A stretch of 64,000 nt of DNA from Bacillota bacterium (GTDB lineage Bacteria > Bacillota > Clostridia > Christensenellales > SZUA-584): NCBI GenBank assembly GCA_023391105.1, contig JAEWBO010000027.1, positions 12,654-76,653 on the forward strand. The letters run 5' to 3'. Every line of letters begins with the position of its first letter. The stretch's first letter is position 1. Below the pieces are notes generated by a model, which did no database searches, was not told the DNA's origin, and saw nothing but the letters and a program-made list of their open reading frames with translations. The translations under genes and the position numbers were made by a program. Of the stretch, positions 8,851 through 16,342 are shown piece after piece.

Positions 8851-9425
8851 GCAGATTGTTGATAGCGACGAACAATCAAGGCAAGGTTAAAGAGATCAAG
8901 GCGATACTCGGCAGTTTTTATGACGAGATCGTATCGCTTAAGGATGCGGGGATTGAGCTCGAGGTCGTGGAAGACGGAGACAGCTTCGAAGCCAATGCCA
9001 TAAGGAAAGCGCGTGAGGCGGCGAAAGTGGCCGGCTGCGACGCGTTGGCCGATGACTCGGGGCTTTGCGTGGATGCGCTTGACGGTGCGCCGGGTATCTA
9101 TTCCGCAAGGTATGCGGGCGAGGACGCCAATGACGAAGCGAACAACAAAAAGCTTTTGGCAGACCTCAGCGGTGCGGCAGACCGCGGCGCACGATTTGTG
9201 AGTGTGGTGGCGCTCGTGTCCGGCGATAAGGTGACGACGGCAAGCGGCCAGGTGTGCGGTGTGATTGCGCATAAACCATCGGGAAATGGCGGGTTCGGCT
9301 ACGATCCGCTGTTTTTTGTGCCTGAATTGGGACAAACCTTCGCGGAGATTCCCCCGGAAATCAAAAACAGCCTGAGCCATCGCGCGCGCGCGCTCGCCGC
9401 GCTTAGGGACAAGCTCGGCAAATGA
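8847..9425 (+). CDS. rdgB: Non-canonical purine NTP pyrophosphatase (RdgB/HAM1)
   Basis: 192 residues. Hydrolyses dITP, XTP and ITP to monophosphates, cleaning the nucleotide pool. Family marks: LLIATNNQGKVKEI at the start (substrate loop), ALADDSGLCVDALDGAPG (catalytic Asp), SARYAGEDANDEANN, and GNGGFGYDPLF. It overlaps rph at its start and the phosphodiesterase at its stop by four bases each, so it sits in the middle of a tightly coupled operon. Confidence 0.96.
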   Translation: MSRLLIATNNQGKVKEIKAILGSFYDEIVSLKDAGIELEVVEDGDSFEANAIRKAREAAKVAGCDALADDSGLCVDALDGAPGIYSARYAGEDANDEANNKKLLADLSGAADRGARFVSVVALVSGDKVTTASGQVCGVIAHKPSGNGGFGYDPLFFVPELGQTFAEIPPEIKNSLSHRARALAALRDKLGK

Positions 9426-9895
9426 AGACGATACTCATTCTCAGCGACACGCACGGCGTCAAGATCAAAATATTGGCGGCTGTTCGGCGTTTTCCCGATG
9501 TGGATATGATTTTACACCTTGGTGATTACAGCCGCGATGCCGACTATATCCGCACGCTGACGGACAAACCCGTTTATAACGTGCGCGGCAACTGTGACTT
9601 AGGCCAGACAGCGGAGGCTGAGCTTTTGCTGTCTGTCGAAGGCGTGAAAATCCTTTTGGTGCATGGCCATAAGCAAAACGTCAAAACATCACTGCTGGGG
9701 CTTTCGCTTTACGCGCAGGAAAAGGAAGTCGACGTCGTGCTTTTCGGTCACACGCATATTTCGACAGAACAATACCATCAAGATGTGCTGCTCTACAATC
9801 CCGGCAGCCTTGGCGAACCGCGCGGCATGCGTCCAACGGTGGGGCTGATGACGGTCGATCAAGGAGCTGTACGGCTATCCACAATTAAGCTTTAG
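9422..9895 (+). CDS. YfcE/MJ0936-type metallophosphodiesterase
   Basis: 157 residues, a compact calcineurin-like phosphoesterase. The metal-binding blocks appear in order: LSDTHG (10), LHLGDYSRD (33), VRGNCD (55), VHGHK (76) and FGHTHIS (102-108). Such enzymes hydrolyse phosphodiesters in vitro with Mn2+; the cellular substrate is unknown. Its position directly after rdgB is the standard Firmicutes order. Confidence 0.92.
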   Translation: MKTILILSDTHGVKIKILAAVRRFPDVDMILHLGDYSRDADYIRTLTDKPVYNVRGNCDLGQTAEAELLLSVEGVKILLVHGHKQNVKTSLLGLSLYAQEKEVDVVLFGHTHISTEQYHQDVLLYNPGSLGEPRGMRPTVGLMTVDQGAVRLSTIKL

Positions 9896-9904
9896 GAGGA
9901 ACCG

Positions 9905-10372
9905 ATGATTCATTATGATTCCGCGGTGCTGATCACCAAGAATGTCGAAGGCATGAAGCGTTTTTATATGGACGTGCTGCGCCAGCCGCTGCGCTTTGAT
10001 TTTGGCCGCTGCCAGATACTCGAATGCGGCATTTCCATATGGGAGGTGGATGATAACGACCCGGCGATGAAAGCGCCCGGCATTGGCAAGGGGCAAAACA
10101 GCCGCCTTGAGCTTTGCTTCGACACCGAAGATTTCGAGGAGGATGTGGCGTATGTCATGTCGCACAATCCCAAGATGCTTCATGATATCGAAGAAGAAGC
10201 ATGGGGACAGCGTACCATCCGCTTTTTTGATCCGGACGGCAATCTCATCGAGCTTGGCGAAAGCATTCCATGCTTTTGCAGACGGCTTTACAAAGACGGC
10301 ATGACGGCGGAGCAGGTGGCGGATAAGACAGGGGCACACATTGATAAGGTGAAGGAATACGTTGGCGGTTGA
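9905..10372 (+). CDS. VOC (glyoxalase/bleomycin-resistance) family protein
   Basis: 155 residues behind an AGGAGG site. The core is one VOC module pair: AVLITKNVEGMKRFYMDVL at the start and RTIRFFDPDGNLIELGES near 110-126, where Glu is a likely metal ligand. A C-terminal helical tail (AEQVADKTGAHIDKVKEYV) looks like a small HTH-like appendage. Substrate unknown; VOC proteins include lyases, dioxygenases and drug-binding proteins. It is probably the last gene of the gerM-rph run. Confidence 0.85.
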   Translation: MIHYDSAVLITKNVEGMKRFYMDVLRQPLRFDFGRCQILECGISIWEVDDNDPAMKAPGIGKGQNSRLELCFDTEDFEEDVAYVMSHNPKMLHDIEEEAWGQRTIRFFDPDGNLIELGESIPCFCRRLYKDGMTAEQVADKTGAHIDKVKEYVGG

Positions 10373-10374
10373 AT

Positions 10375-10549
10375 TTATGAATGACTTATCCTCTGTCCAT
10401 TTGGCTGGATTCTCATTGTTATGTTTCCAGTGCATCCGGTAACCCTGTTCGTCACGAATGATGTGGCCATAATAACCGTTTTGCCATAGTTTACGTAGCG
10501 TTTTAGTGAAGAAATGTATTTTGGGATAACAGCCAGAGTTGAACTGAAC
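10375..10549 (-). pseudogene. Relic of a REP-associated (IS200-like, Y1) transposase C-terminus
   Basis: Read on the minus strand, this stretch encodes LWQNGYYGHIIRDEQGYR followed by a segment containing NENPAKWTEDK. This is the conserved C-terminal signature of REP-associated tyrosine transposases (usual form: LWQRnYYeHIIRdE ... ENPakW). A stop lies upstream at about 10550, there is no start codon, and the catalytic HUH and tyrosine motifs are absent, so only a relic of about 55 codons remains. Its 3' end abuts the stop of the VOC gene on the other strand. Confidence 0.8.
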
Positions 10550-10780
10550 CCACTATACACTTCCTATTTTTTTGTTCTTTATCATCGCTGATTTTGGTGC
10601 TCATATTTATGATTATACAATGTAAATAACTGATTTAGTAAATTAAAGCTTCTTAATCTTGATTTCTCCCCTCGCGCTCTTTTTCAATTTGTGCCATATT
10701 ATTTTTTTCACAGGGCGCAGTTCTACAATATATCAAGTGACAGTACCTATATAATATGCCCATCAAAGATAAAGGGTCTG

Positions 10781-11818
10781 ATGGGGTTGCAAAAGGTCTA
10801 CATTGAGCTTGTATTTCTCGACAATTATATTGTCAATCTGCTCATCATACTGCTTGCGTCAAGGCTCACAAAAACGCCGGTCAGATGGAGCAGGTTCAGC
10901 ATAGCAGCAGCTTTGGGCGGCATCTATGGATGCTTTGCGATCGGGTTCAGCGGATGGTTGGAGATGATGGGGGTAAAAATCGCGGCTGGTTTCGCGATGT
11001 GTGCGGTCGCTTATTGGCGTCATGGCGAACGCGGATTTTGGAAGAACGTATGCGCATTCTGGGTGGCATCGTTCGTGCTGGCCGGCGCGATATATGCGTG
11101 CATGATCAGCTTCGGGGAGCCGGCTTCAATAGGCGGCGCGGTCATCGTCCGTCCGCCTGTACGCTATATTCTCTTGGGGCTGTTTGTGGGCGCTGTGCTG
11201 ACCGATCTGCTGGCGAGGGCCAGGCGCCGTGTGCTTAAGCGTGAGAGCCGGACGGTAATGCTGACGCTGACGCTTGAGGGAAGGCAAACGACAGTAAAAG
11301 CGTTTGTCGATACGGGCAATATGGTGCGCGACCCGCTTAAGAAACACAGTGTTATTTTTTTAAGCCATGCGGCTGCGCGCGAGCTTCTTGATCACAAGCT
11401 TTACGTGCTGACCTTGGGACAATCTTCTATGCCGACGGACCGCCTGCGCATTGTACCGTGCGCGACCGCGGCGGGGCAGGGCGTTTTTTATGGCATCGAG
11501 CTCGATGATGCAGCGCTGCAAGGCATATCGCAGGGACTGCGAGCCGTTGTGTGCATCTCAAAACGGCCGCTGCCAAGCGGCTGCGGCGCCATCGTGGGCA
11601 CTGAGCTTTTGGATGAACTTAAGAAAGGAGCAAACAATGAGGAAGCTTTGGATACAAAATCTGATCGCATGGGTGATGCTGCGGCTGGGGTTGGCTGCGA
11701 GGGCAGACTACATCAACGGGAGCGAGGCACTTCCGCCGCCGCTGACACGTCAGGAGGAGGCGACATTCTTAGCGCTGCTGGGAAAGGGGGACAAATCAGT
11801 CAGACGCGTGCTCATTGA
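10781..11818 (+). CDS. spoIIGA: Sigma-E processing aspartic protease SpoIIGA
   Basis: About 345 residues from the ATG at 10781 (MGLQKVYIELVFLDNYIVNL); AAAGGG at 10771 supports this start over one 90 bases upstream. Five membrane helices occupy roughly 1-145, and the cytoplasmic protease half contains the catalytic FVDTGN (near 180), matching the Asp of the Bacillus enzyme. It cleaves the pro-sequence of SigE at the sporulation septum after activation by SpoIIR. Homology should end near CGAIVGTELLDELKKG, but the frame has no stop there and runs 182 bases into sigE, adding a basic, low-complexity tail. sigE follows, as expected. Confidence 0.92.
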   Translation: MGLQKVYIELVFLDNYIVNLLIILLASRLTKTPVRWSRFSIAAALGGIYGCFAIGFSGWLEMMGVKIAAGFAMCAVAYWRHGERGFWKNVCAFWVASFVLAGAIYACMISFGEPASIGGAVIVRPPVRYILLGLFVGAVLTDLLARARRRVLKRESRTVMLTLTLEGRQTTVKAFVDTGNMVRDPLKKHSVIFLSHAAARELLDHKLYVLTLGQSSMPTDRLRIVPCATAAGQGVFYGIELDDAALQGISQGLRAVVCISKRPLPSGCGAIVGTELLDELKKGANNEEALDTKSDRMGDAAAGVGCEGRLHQRERGTSAAADTSGGGDILSAAGKGGQISQTRAH

Positions 11819-12347
11819 ACGCAACCTGCGCCTTGTGGTATACATTGCGCGCAAGTTTGAAAACACCGGCATCGGCATAGAAGACCTCGTGTCCATCGGC
11901 ACCATCGGGCTCATCAAGGCTGTCAACACGTTTGACGTGGATAAAAACATCAAGCTCGCGACCTACGCCTCCCGCTGCATCGAAAACGAGATACTCATGT
12001 ATTTGCGGCGAAACGCCAAACTGCGCTATGAAGTGTCGTTCGATGAACCGCTCAATGTGGACTGGGACGGCAACGAGCTGCTGCTTTCGGATATCCTTGG
12101 GACCGAGGCAGACGTGGTGTATACAGAAATTGAGGACAGCGTCGAAAAGGACCTGATGCAGTCGTGTATCGAAAAGCTCTGCGCGCGGGAAAAGATGATT
12201 ATGGAGATGCGCTTTGGCCTTAATGGACAGAAGGAGCGCACACAAAAACAGGTGGCGGATTGCCTCGGTATTTCGCAGTCTTACATCTCGCGGCTGGAGA
12301 AAAGAATCATAAAACAGCTGCGTACAGAAATCAGCAAAATCGTGTAA
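11637..12347 (+). CDS. sigE: Sporulation sigma factor SigE (early mother cell), with pro-sequence
   Basis: 236 residues from the ATG at 11637, placed by AAAGGAG at 11624-11630; a longer in-frame extension to 11451 is not supported. The amphipathic pro-sequence (about 1-29) ends in YINGSEALPPPL, the region SpoIIGA cleaves near. Region 2 (RNLRLVVYIARKFENTG, SIGTIGLIKAVNTF, LATYASRCIENEILMYLRR) and region 4 (QVADCLGISQSYISRLEKR) are near-identical to Bacillus SigE. It drives early mother-cell transcription. The sigG gene that usually follows is not here; a nitroreductase follows instead. Confidence 0.96.
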   Translation: MRKLWIQNLIAWVMLRLGLAARADYINGSEALPPPLTRQEEATFLALLGKGDKSVRRVLIERNLRLVVYIARKFENTGIGIEDLVSIGTIGLIKAVNTFDVDKNIKLATYASRCIENEILMYLRRNAKLRYEVSFDEPLNVDWDGNELLLSDILGTEADVVYTEIEDSVEKDLMQSCIEKLCAREKMIMEMRFGLNGQKERTQKQVADCLGISQSYISRLEKRIIKQLRTEISKIV

Positions 12348-12379
12348 CCCTGGCATTTATGCCGTCAACATAGATGAAG

Positions 12380-12404
12380 ACCCTGCCGTGGGGTGGGGTT
12401 TTTT
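12380..12404 (+). terminator. Probable terminator after sigE
   Basis: ACCCTGCC can pair with GGTGGGGT through two G-U pairs around a GTGG loop, followed by a run of T. Confidence 0.6.
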
Positions 12405-12471
12405 AGTTTGCATTATCACAAAAAGAGGGTATACTTTTATCAGAGACTTGGAAAATAACGGAGGAGATACC

Positions 12472-13077
12472 ATGCAGAAAGGCTTTTGGGAAGCCGTGAA
12501 AGGCCGGCGCAGCATATACGGGCTCAGCGATGAGAAAATCGTCTCAAACGAGCGCATCATCGAAATTGTACGGGATGCCGTGAAGCATGTGCCGTCGCCC
12601 TATAACTCGCAGAGCACACGCACCATTGTGCTGTTTGACAGCGCGCATAAGACGTTCTGGCAGATGACGCTGGATGAGCTTAAGAAGGTGACCAAGCCGG
12701 AGCGCTTTGCCGACACGGAGATAAAGATCAATGGCTCGTTTGCATCGGGCTACGGCACGGTGCTGTATTTCATCGATAAAAGAGCGGTAGATGAGCTTAC
12801 GGCGCAATTTCCGCTGTATGCCGAAAACTTTGTGCTCTGGTCTCAGCATTCGAGCGCGATGCACCAGTTTGTGATATGGACGTCGCTGGAGGCCGAGGGG
12901 CTGGGCGCGTCGCTTCAGCATTACAGCCCGCTCGTGGACGAGGCGGTTCGTTCCGCGTGGAACGTGCCCAAGGAGTGGCAGATGGTGGCGCAGATGCCGT
13001 TTGGTAAGCCGATAATGCCGGCCGGAGACAAGGTATTCGACAGTCTTGACGAAAGGGTTTGGGTATTCGAATCATAA
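12472..13077 (+). CDS. Nitroreductase-family flavoprotein
   Basis: 201 residues from the ATG at 12472, chosen because CGGAGGAG lies at 12459-12466; an open frame to 12388 overlaps the sigE terminator. FMN-binding nitroreductase fold: AVKGRRSIYGLS (phosphate-binding Arg-Arg), VKHVPSPYNSQSTR, ASLEAEGLGASLQHY and VAQMPFGKP. It resembles the Frm2/HBN1 and YfkO-like branch, which reduces nitro or quinone substrates with NAD(P)H. The physiological substrate is unknown. Confidence 0.88.
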   Translation: MQKGFWEAVKGRRSIYGLSDEKIVSNERIIEIVRDAVKHVPSPYNSQSTRTIVLFDSAHKTFWQMTLDELKKVTKPERFADTEIKINGSFASGYGTVLYFIDKRAVDELTAQFPLYAENFVLWSQHSSAMHQFVIWTSLEAEGLGASLQHYSPLVDEAVRSAWNVPKEWQMVAQMPFGKPIMPAGDKVFDSLDERVWVFES

Positions 13078-13080
13078 TTA

Positions 13081-13103
13081 AAAGCGGCTTGCGGGCCGCT
13101 TTT
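13081..13103 (+). terminator. Terminator after nitroreductase gene
   Basis: AAAGCGGC pairs with GCCGCTTT across a short loop, followed by a modest T tract. Confidence 0.8.
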
Positions 13104-13182
13104 AGTTTGTCGAAAAATCTACGGTTTTCGCCAGTTTACCGGTTTTGCTTGTTCCTCACAAACTCGAACTGCGCAAAACTTC

Positions 13183-13215
13183 CCGGGGTCCCCAAAAGCT
13201 AGCTTTTGGGGTGGA
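13183..13215. repeat. GGGGTCCCC hairpin repeat, copy 1
   Basis: CGGGGTCCCC is followed by a stem of CCCCAAAAGCTAGCTTTTGGGG. A near copy with the same GGGGTCCCC core and A/T arm lies at 55992-56024. In both places a second hairpin with a GGGC/GCCC stem follows within 30 bases, so the unit may be longer than the core. Confidence 0.65.
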
Positions 13216-13291
13216 GCCATGGTGTGGGCTTCGCGGGCACAGCCCGTCTTGCCCACGAATTATATTGCGAGACTTTTTTATAACAGTCTGC

Positions 13292-13314
13292 AGCGGCCTT
13301 CGGGCCGCTTTTTT
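13292..13314 (+). terminator. Strong rho-independent terminator
   Basis: AGCGGCC-TTCG-GGCCGCT with a UUCG tetraloop and a T6 tail. No gene ends just before it, which suggests an upstream read-through or a small RNA. Confidence 0.85.
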
Positions 13315-13396
13315 GTAGCTGAAAAAGGCAGAAAAACCAGTGCGCCAACCGGCTCACACTCTCATAAAATAAATTGTAAATAAATTTTGACCTTCC

Positions 13397-13425
13397 TTGA
13401 CTAAAGGAAAACGAAGTGGTATAAA
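13397..13425 (+). promoter_or_regulatory. Sigma-A promoter for hsp20
   Basis: TTGACT (13397-13402), a 17-base spacer and TATAAA (13420-13425), about 58 bases before the hsp20 start. Confidence 0.7.
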
Positions 13426-13482
13426 AGAGTGCTTAAATGCAAAGAATATGCTATGCGAATCAAGGAGAAGGAGTTGATTATT

Positions 13483-13926
13483 ATGGCAAATTTGATACCG
13501 ACTAACCGGAGAAACCGGAGCATCGCGCCCACAGGCTTTGAAGACTTCTACAACATGCTGGACGATTTCTTTACCGACCCGTGGCTGACGGGACGGCGTA
13601 CTCGCGAGGCGTTTAAGATGGATGTACAGCAGACGGATAACGAGTACACAATTGAAGCAGAACTGCCGGGCGTAAACAAAGATGATGTCAGCCTTGAAAT
13701 GAACGACGGTACGCTGAGAATCTCGGTGAACCGCGAAGAGAGCAAGAACGACGAAGGCAAGAACTACATTCATCGCGAACGGCGTTACACCTCGATGAGC
13801 CGCGCGGTTCACCTCGCGGACGCGGAGGCGGATGGCATTTCGGCTAAGCTGGACGGCGGCATCTTGATAGTCAGCGTACCGCGCCAGAAAAACACCGACA
13901 ACACCCGTCGCATCGAAATACAATAA
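13483..13926 (+). CDS. Small heat-shock protein Hsp20
   Basis: 147 residues from the ATG at 13483, behind AAGGAG at 13468-13473. An alpha-crystallin domain spans about 40-140: KMDVQQTDNEYTIEAELPG, then the conserved LRISVNREE strand and the ISAKLDGGILIVSVPR block near the end. The C-terminal tail ends RRIEIQ, giving the I-x-I motif that docks subunits. It is an ATP-independent holdase. It has its own promoter and terminator, so it is monocistronic. Confidence 0.95.
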   Translation: MANLIPTNRRNRSIAPTGFEDFYNMLDDFFTDPWLTGRRTREAFKMDVQQTDNEYTIEAELPGVNKDDVSLEMNDGTLRISVNREESKNDEGKNYIHRERRYTSMSRAVHLADAEADGISAKLDGGILIVSVPRQKNTDNTRRIEIQ

Positions 13927-13938
13927 ATGCACAAAAGA

Positions 13939-13976
13939 GAAAAAGCGCACGATAAGCCCCACAGTGCGCTTTTTTC
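13939..13976 (+). terminator. Terminator after hsp20
   Basis: AAAAAGCGCAC pairs with GTGCGCTTTTT around a 13-base loop. Confidence 0.88.
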
Positions 13977-14205
13977 TTTATAGCAACGAAAAATGTCATT
14001 ATGAGTGAGTTTTATGAAAGAAGAAACTCTGTATTTGCAGCAAGCTATGATTGTATGAATGTGGAGTCATATGTTATGATGGTATAAAATGTAGAAAAAC
14101 TAGAGCAAGAAGATTTATAAACATTAATAGAAGTTTAATTGCTTAATATCTATATCTAATTGTTTATAGTTAGATAAATACTTTTGCAGAAGGGAATAGC
14201 TCATT

Positions 14206-15441
14206 ATGTCGAATTTCCGTCCACGTATGAAGCAAGAAATTGAAGATTACTACGCATCTATTCTGGCACCTTTTGCGACTTTGAAACCTAAAGAAGGAAG
14301 CAGAAAACATGAGGAACCGAGTAATGAGCTAGATAATCGAGGGTCTTTTCAAAGAGACAGAGACAGAATAATTCATACAAAAGCTTTTCGACGGCTTATG
14401 TATAAAACTCAGGTTTTTGTCAATCATGAAGGTGACCATTTTAGGACGAGACTTACACATACCCTAGAAGTCGCACAGTTTGCTAGAGGTTTATGCAAAT
14501 CACTTGCGTTAAATGAAGATTTGGCTGAAGCAATAGCATTAGGCCACGATTTAGGGCATACACCTTTTGGGCACGCTGTTGAAAGGTACTTTGATAAAGA
14601 ATTAAACAAAAGAGAGCTTGGGAGATTTTATCATAACGAACAGAGTGTCAGGGTTGTAGACTATCTTGAAAGAAGAGAAGAAGACGAAGATGGACTAAAT
14701 CTAACTTATGAAGTTAGAGAAGGAATTCTTAAACATAATGGGGATCGAAGCGGTATCTATAAAGATTTAAATCCCTTGTTACCCTGTTCAAGTTTGGAAG
14801 GACAAGCGGTGTCAATCGTAGACACTATTGCATATTTGTGTCACGATCTTGAGGATGGTATAAAATCTGGAATCGTTGAGCGATCAATAAAGAACAATCC
14901 CGATATTAAACATAACTTTGATGAACTTTGTGAACTTGTAAGAGAGCATACGGATGTAAATATCCACACAGGTCAATATAAGGAGACATATTTTATTAGG
15001 CAGCTAATACATAAATTAATTCAAAAGCTTACTGAGGATAGTTGTTATAATATCGATAATAAAAGAATTAAAACACTGGCTGATGTCGAAAAATCAGTAG
15101 CATCTAATGATACAATAATTAAATTTTCTAAAAAAAATAACGATTTTTTCAAGGCGTTCAAGAAATTAATATATGAAAATGTTTATGGCTCCCAAACGAT
15201 AGTAACTATGGACAGTAAAGCCATTACCCTTGCAAGCAATTTATTGAATGCATATGCTAATAACCCAAAACTACTTCCTCCGCAATGGTTTTATAAATAT
15301 AACCATATTACTAGAGATGAAGAATATCAAGGTGTAGAATCGAATGAACTTAGAGTGATTTGTGATCATATATCAAGTATGACAGATCGTTATGCAATAG
15401 AAGAAAATGATCGACTTTTTAACCCTGCAGTGAAGATTTGA
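14206..15441 (+). CDS. dGTP triphosphohydrolase-like HD protein
   Basis: 411 residues of the dGTPase family. HD-domain ligands are visible: FRTRLTHTLEVAQ (His near 84), ALGHDLGHTPFGH (His-Asp near 120-127) and VDTIAYLCHDLEDG (Asp near 220). The N-terminal RGSFQRDRDRIIHTKAFRRL is the family signature. dGTPases cleave dGTP to deoxyguanosine and triphosphate and tune the dNTP pool; some act against phages by starving them of dNTPs. Base composition is clearly more AT-rich than hsp20 or the ATPase beyond it. The next gene starts 12 bases downstream, so they form a cassette. Confidence 0.9.
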   Translation: MSNFRPRMKQEIEDYYASILAPFATLKPKEGSRKHEEPSNELDNRGSFQRDRDRIIHTKAFRRLMYKTQVFVNHEGDHFRTRLTHTLEVAQFARGLCKSLALNEDLAEAIALGHDLGHTPFGHAVERYFDKELNKRELGRFYHNEQSVRVVDYLERREEDEDGLNLTYEVREGILKHNGDRSGIYKDLNPLLPCSSLEGQAVSIVDTIAYLCHDLEDGIKSGIVERSIKNNPDIKHNFDELCELVREHTDVNIHTGQYKETYFIRQLIHKLIQKLTEDSCYNIDNKRIKTLADVEKSVASNDTIIKFSKKNNDFFKAFKKLIYENVYGSQTIVTMDSKAITLASNLLNAYANNPKLLPPQWFYKYNHITRDEEYQGVESNELRVICDHISSMTDRYAIEENDRLFNPAVKI

Positions 15442-15453
15442 GGTAAAAATACT

Positions 15454-16047
15454 ATGAATAAACTACTAGGCTTTTATGAATTGCAAAGTTCAGGACTGCC
15501 AACTGTACCGTGGAAAAAATTTGAACACGATACTAAGCTAGATGACTCTATTCTTTGGACTATACGATCGGCAGTATGGGTAGGGGATGATCTTCACTTG
15601 CCGAGAAAAGTAGGTGCTAAGGCGGATGAAGCTGAAGAGTATGCTGAAAATTTAATTAGAACATTAGGAGAAGAGATTATAGTAATATATTATCCATATT
15701 TTATTGCTGAAAAAAGTGGTGTATTGGAAGTTGCTGACCACAGATTGGTTATTGAAGCTGCAAAAGATGACTTGTGGAACTTAGTTACTTACAATAAAAT
15801 AGACGTTTCAATACATATCGATAGCAGATTTAATATAGATTTCGTTGGCGATAGAAATTTCCTAACAAATGAGGAAGTCGATGAATTAATGAAGTATTCA
15901 GATATTGTTAAGAGAAAATACAAGGATATTTTATTTGAATCAAAGTCCGTATTTTTGGAATGGAGCTTTGCCTATGAATCAGATTTAGATAAAAGAAAAG
16001 TAGGAAATAGAAAATTAGTATTCTATGAATTAAGAAGCGTCGGATGA
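15454..16047 (+). CDS. Unknown protein paired with dGTPase, possible ATP-grasp-like domain
   Basis: 197 residues, AT-rich codons, RBS GAGG 5' of the ATG. I do not recognise a named family. The block order WTIRSAVWVGDDLHLPR (near 30-47), IVIYYPYFIAEKSG (near 75), VIEAAKDDLWNLVT (near 98) and FLEWSFAYES ... FYELRS at the C-terminus recalls the nucleotide-binding part of PEP-synthase-type ATP-grasp proteins (an Arg-Ser start, an E-x-R end). That is an inference from shape only. Tight coupling to the dGTPase suggests a joint role, perhaps nucleotide sensing or phage defence. Confidence 0.75.
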   Translation: MNKLLGFYELQSSGLPTVPWKKFEHDTKLDDSILWTIRSAVWVGDDLHLPRKVGAKADEAEEYAENLIRTLGEEIIVIYYPYFIAEKSGVLEVADHRLVIEAAKDDLWNLVTYNKIDVSIHIDSRFNIDFVGDRNFLTNEEVDELMKYSDIVKRKYKDILFESKSVFLEWSFAYESDLDKRKVGNRKLVFYELRSVG

Positions 16048-16101
16048 TGCTTACCAATCTTTTATTTGAAAATAATACATTTACCATAAACATAGATACC
16101 C

Positions 16102-16202
16102 ATTAGCGACTGGAAACCCGATCTATATCTGAAATTGAAAAACATCGCAAGCACCGGCTATCGACCTCGCGGCGCGCATTGATATCAAAAGCCCAAGCGC
16201 AT
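16102..16202 (+). pseudogene. Relic of a trans-aconitate methyltransferase-like N-terminus
   Basis: Bases 16102-16140 read (I)SDWKPDLYLK, and after a frame change bases near 16142-16200 read APAIDLAARIDIKSPSAL. Together they match the first 35 residues of Tam-type SAM methyltransferases (MSDWNPxLYLKF ... PAIDLLARI). The start codon is ATT in place of ATG, a frameshift is present, and everything after about 100 bases (including the SAM-binding motif) is gone. Confidence 0.65.
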
Positions 16203-16217
16203 TATGCTAATATAAGG

Positions 16218-16241
16218 TAGGGGCGACCATTGGTCGCCCGC
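16218..16241. repeat. GTAGGG-type palindromic repeat
   Basis: GTAGG followed by the perfect palindrome GGGCGACCATTGGTCGCCC (16221-16239). Related GTAGGG elements lie at 33000, 58290 (minus), 58375 and 58478. Palindromes of this type are scattered through many Firmicutes genomes. Confidence 0.75.
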
Positions 16242-16342
16242 TTGTCTTAAATCACAAAGCTCATCGCAGTATCAAACAACAGTTGCGTGCGCTCACAGGC
16301 CGCCCTTGCAGTCAGAAAAGCTATTTTGGTAACAACATATGC

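Larger units (their letters stand above)
13078..13482. other. Intergenic stretch with two terminators, a repeat and the hsp20 promoter
   Basis: No gene is supported in these 405 bases. In order it holds: a terminator for the nitroreductase gene, a GC-rich hairpin repeat (13183-13260) also seen near 55992, a second strong terminator (13292-13314), and the hsp20 promoter. Two terminators about 210 bases apart leave room for a small non-coding transcript ending at 13314, but I see no known RNA family in it. Confidence 0.5.

Noticed and set aside
9875..10435. Minus-strand open frame of 186 codons antisense to the VOC gene
   Set aside because: Only its first codons match the transposase relic; the rest is the antisense of a well-supported VOC gene.
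11451..12347. Longer SigE start at 11451
   Set aside because: The extra 62 codons are in the spoIIGA coding region and have no ribosome site; AAAGGAG fixes the start at 11637.
13420..13440. CIRCE operator before hsp20
   Set aside because: Only a half-site-like GAGTGCTTAA is present; the inverted partner is missing.
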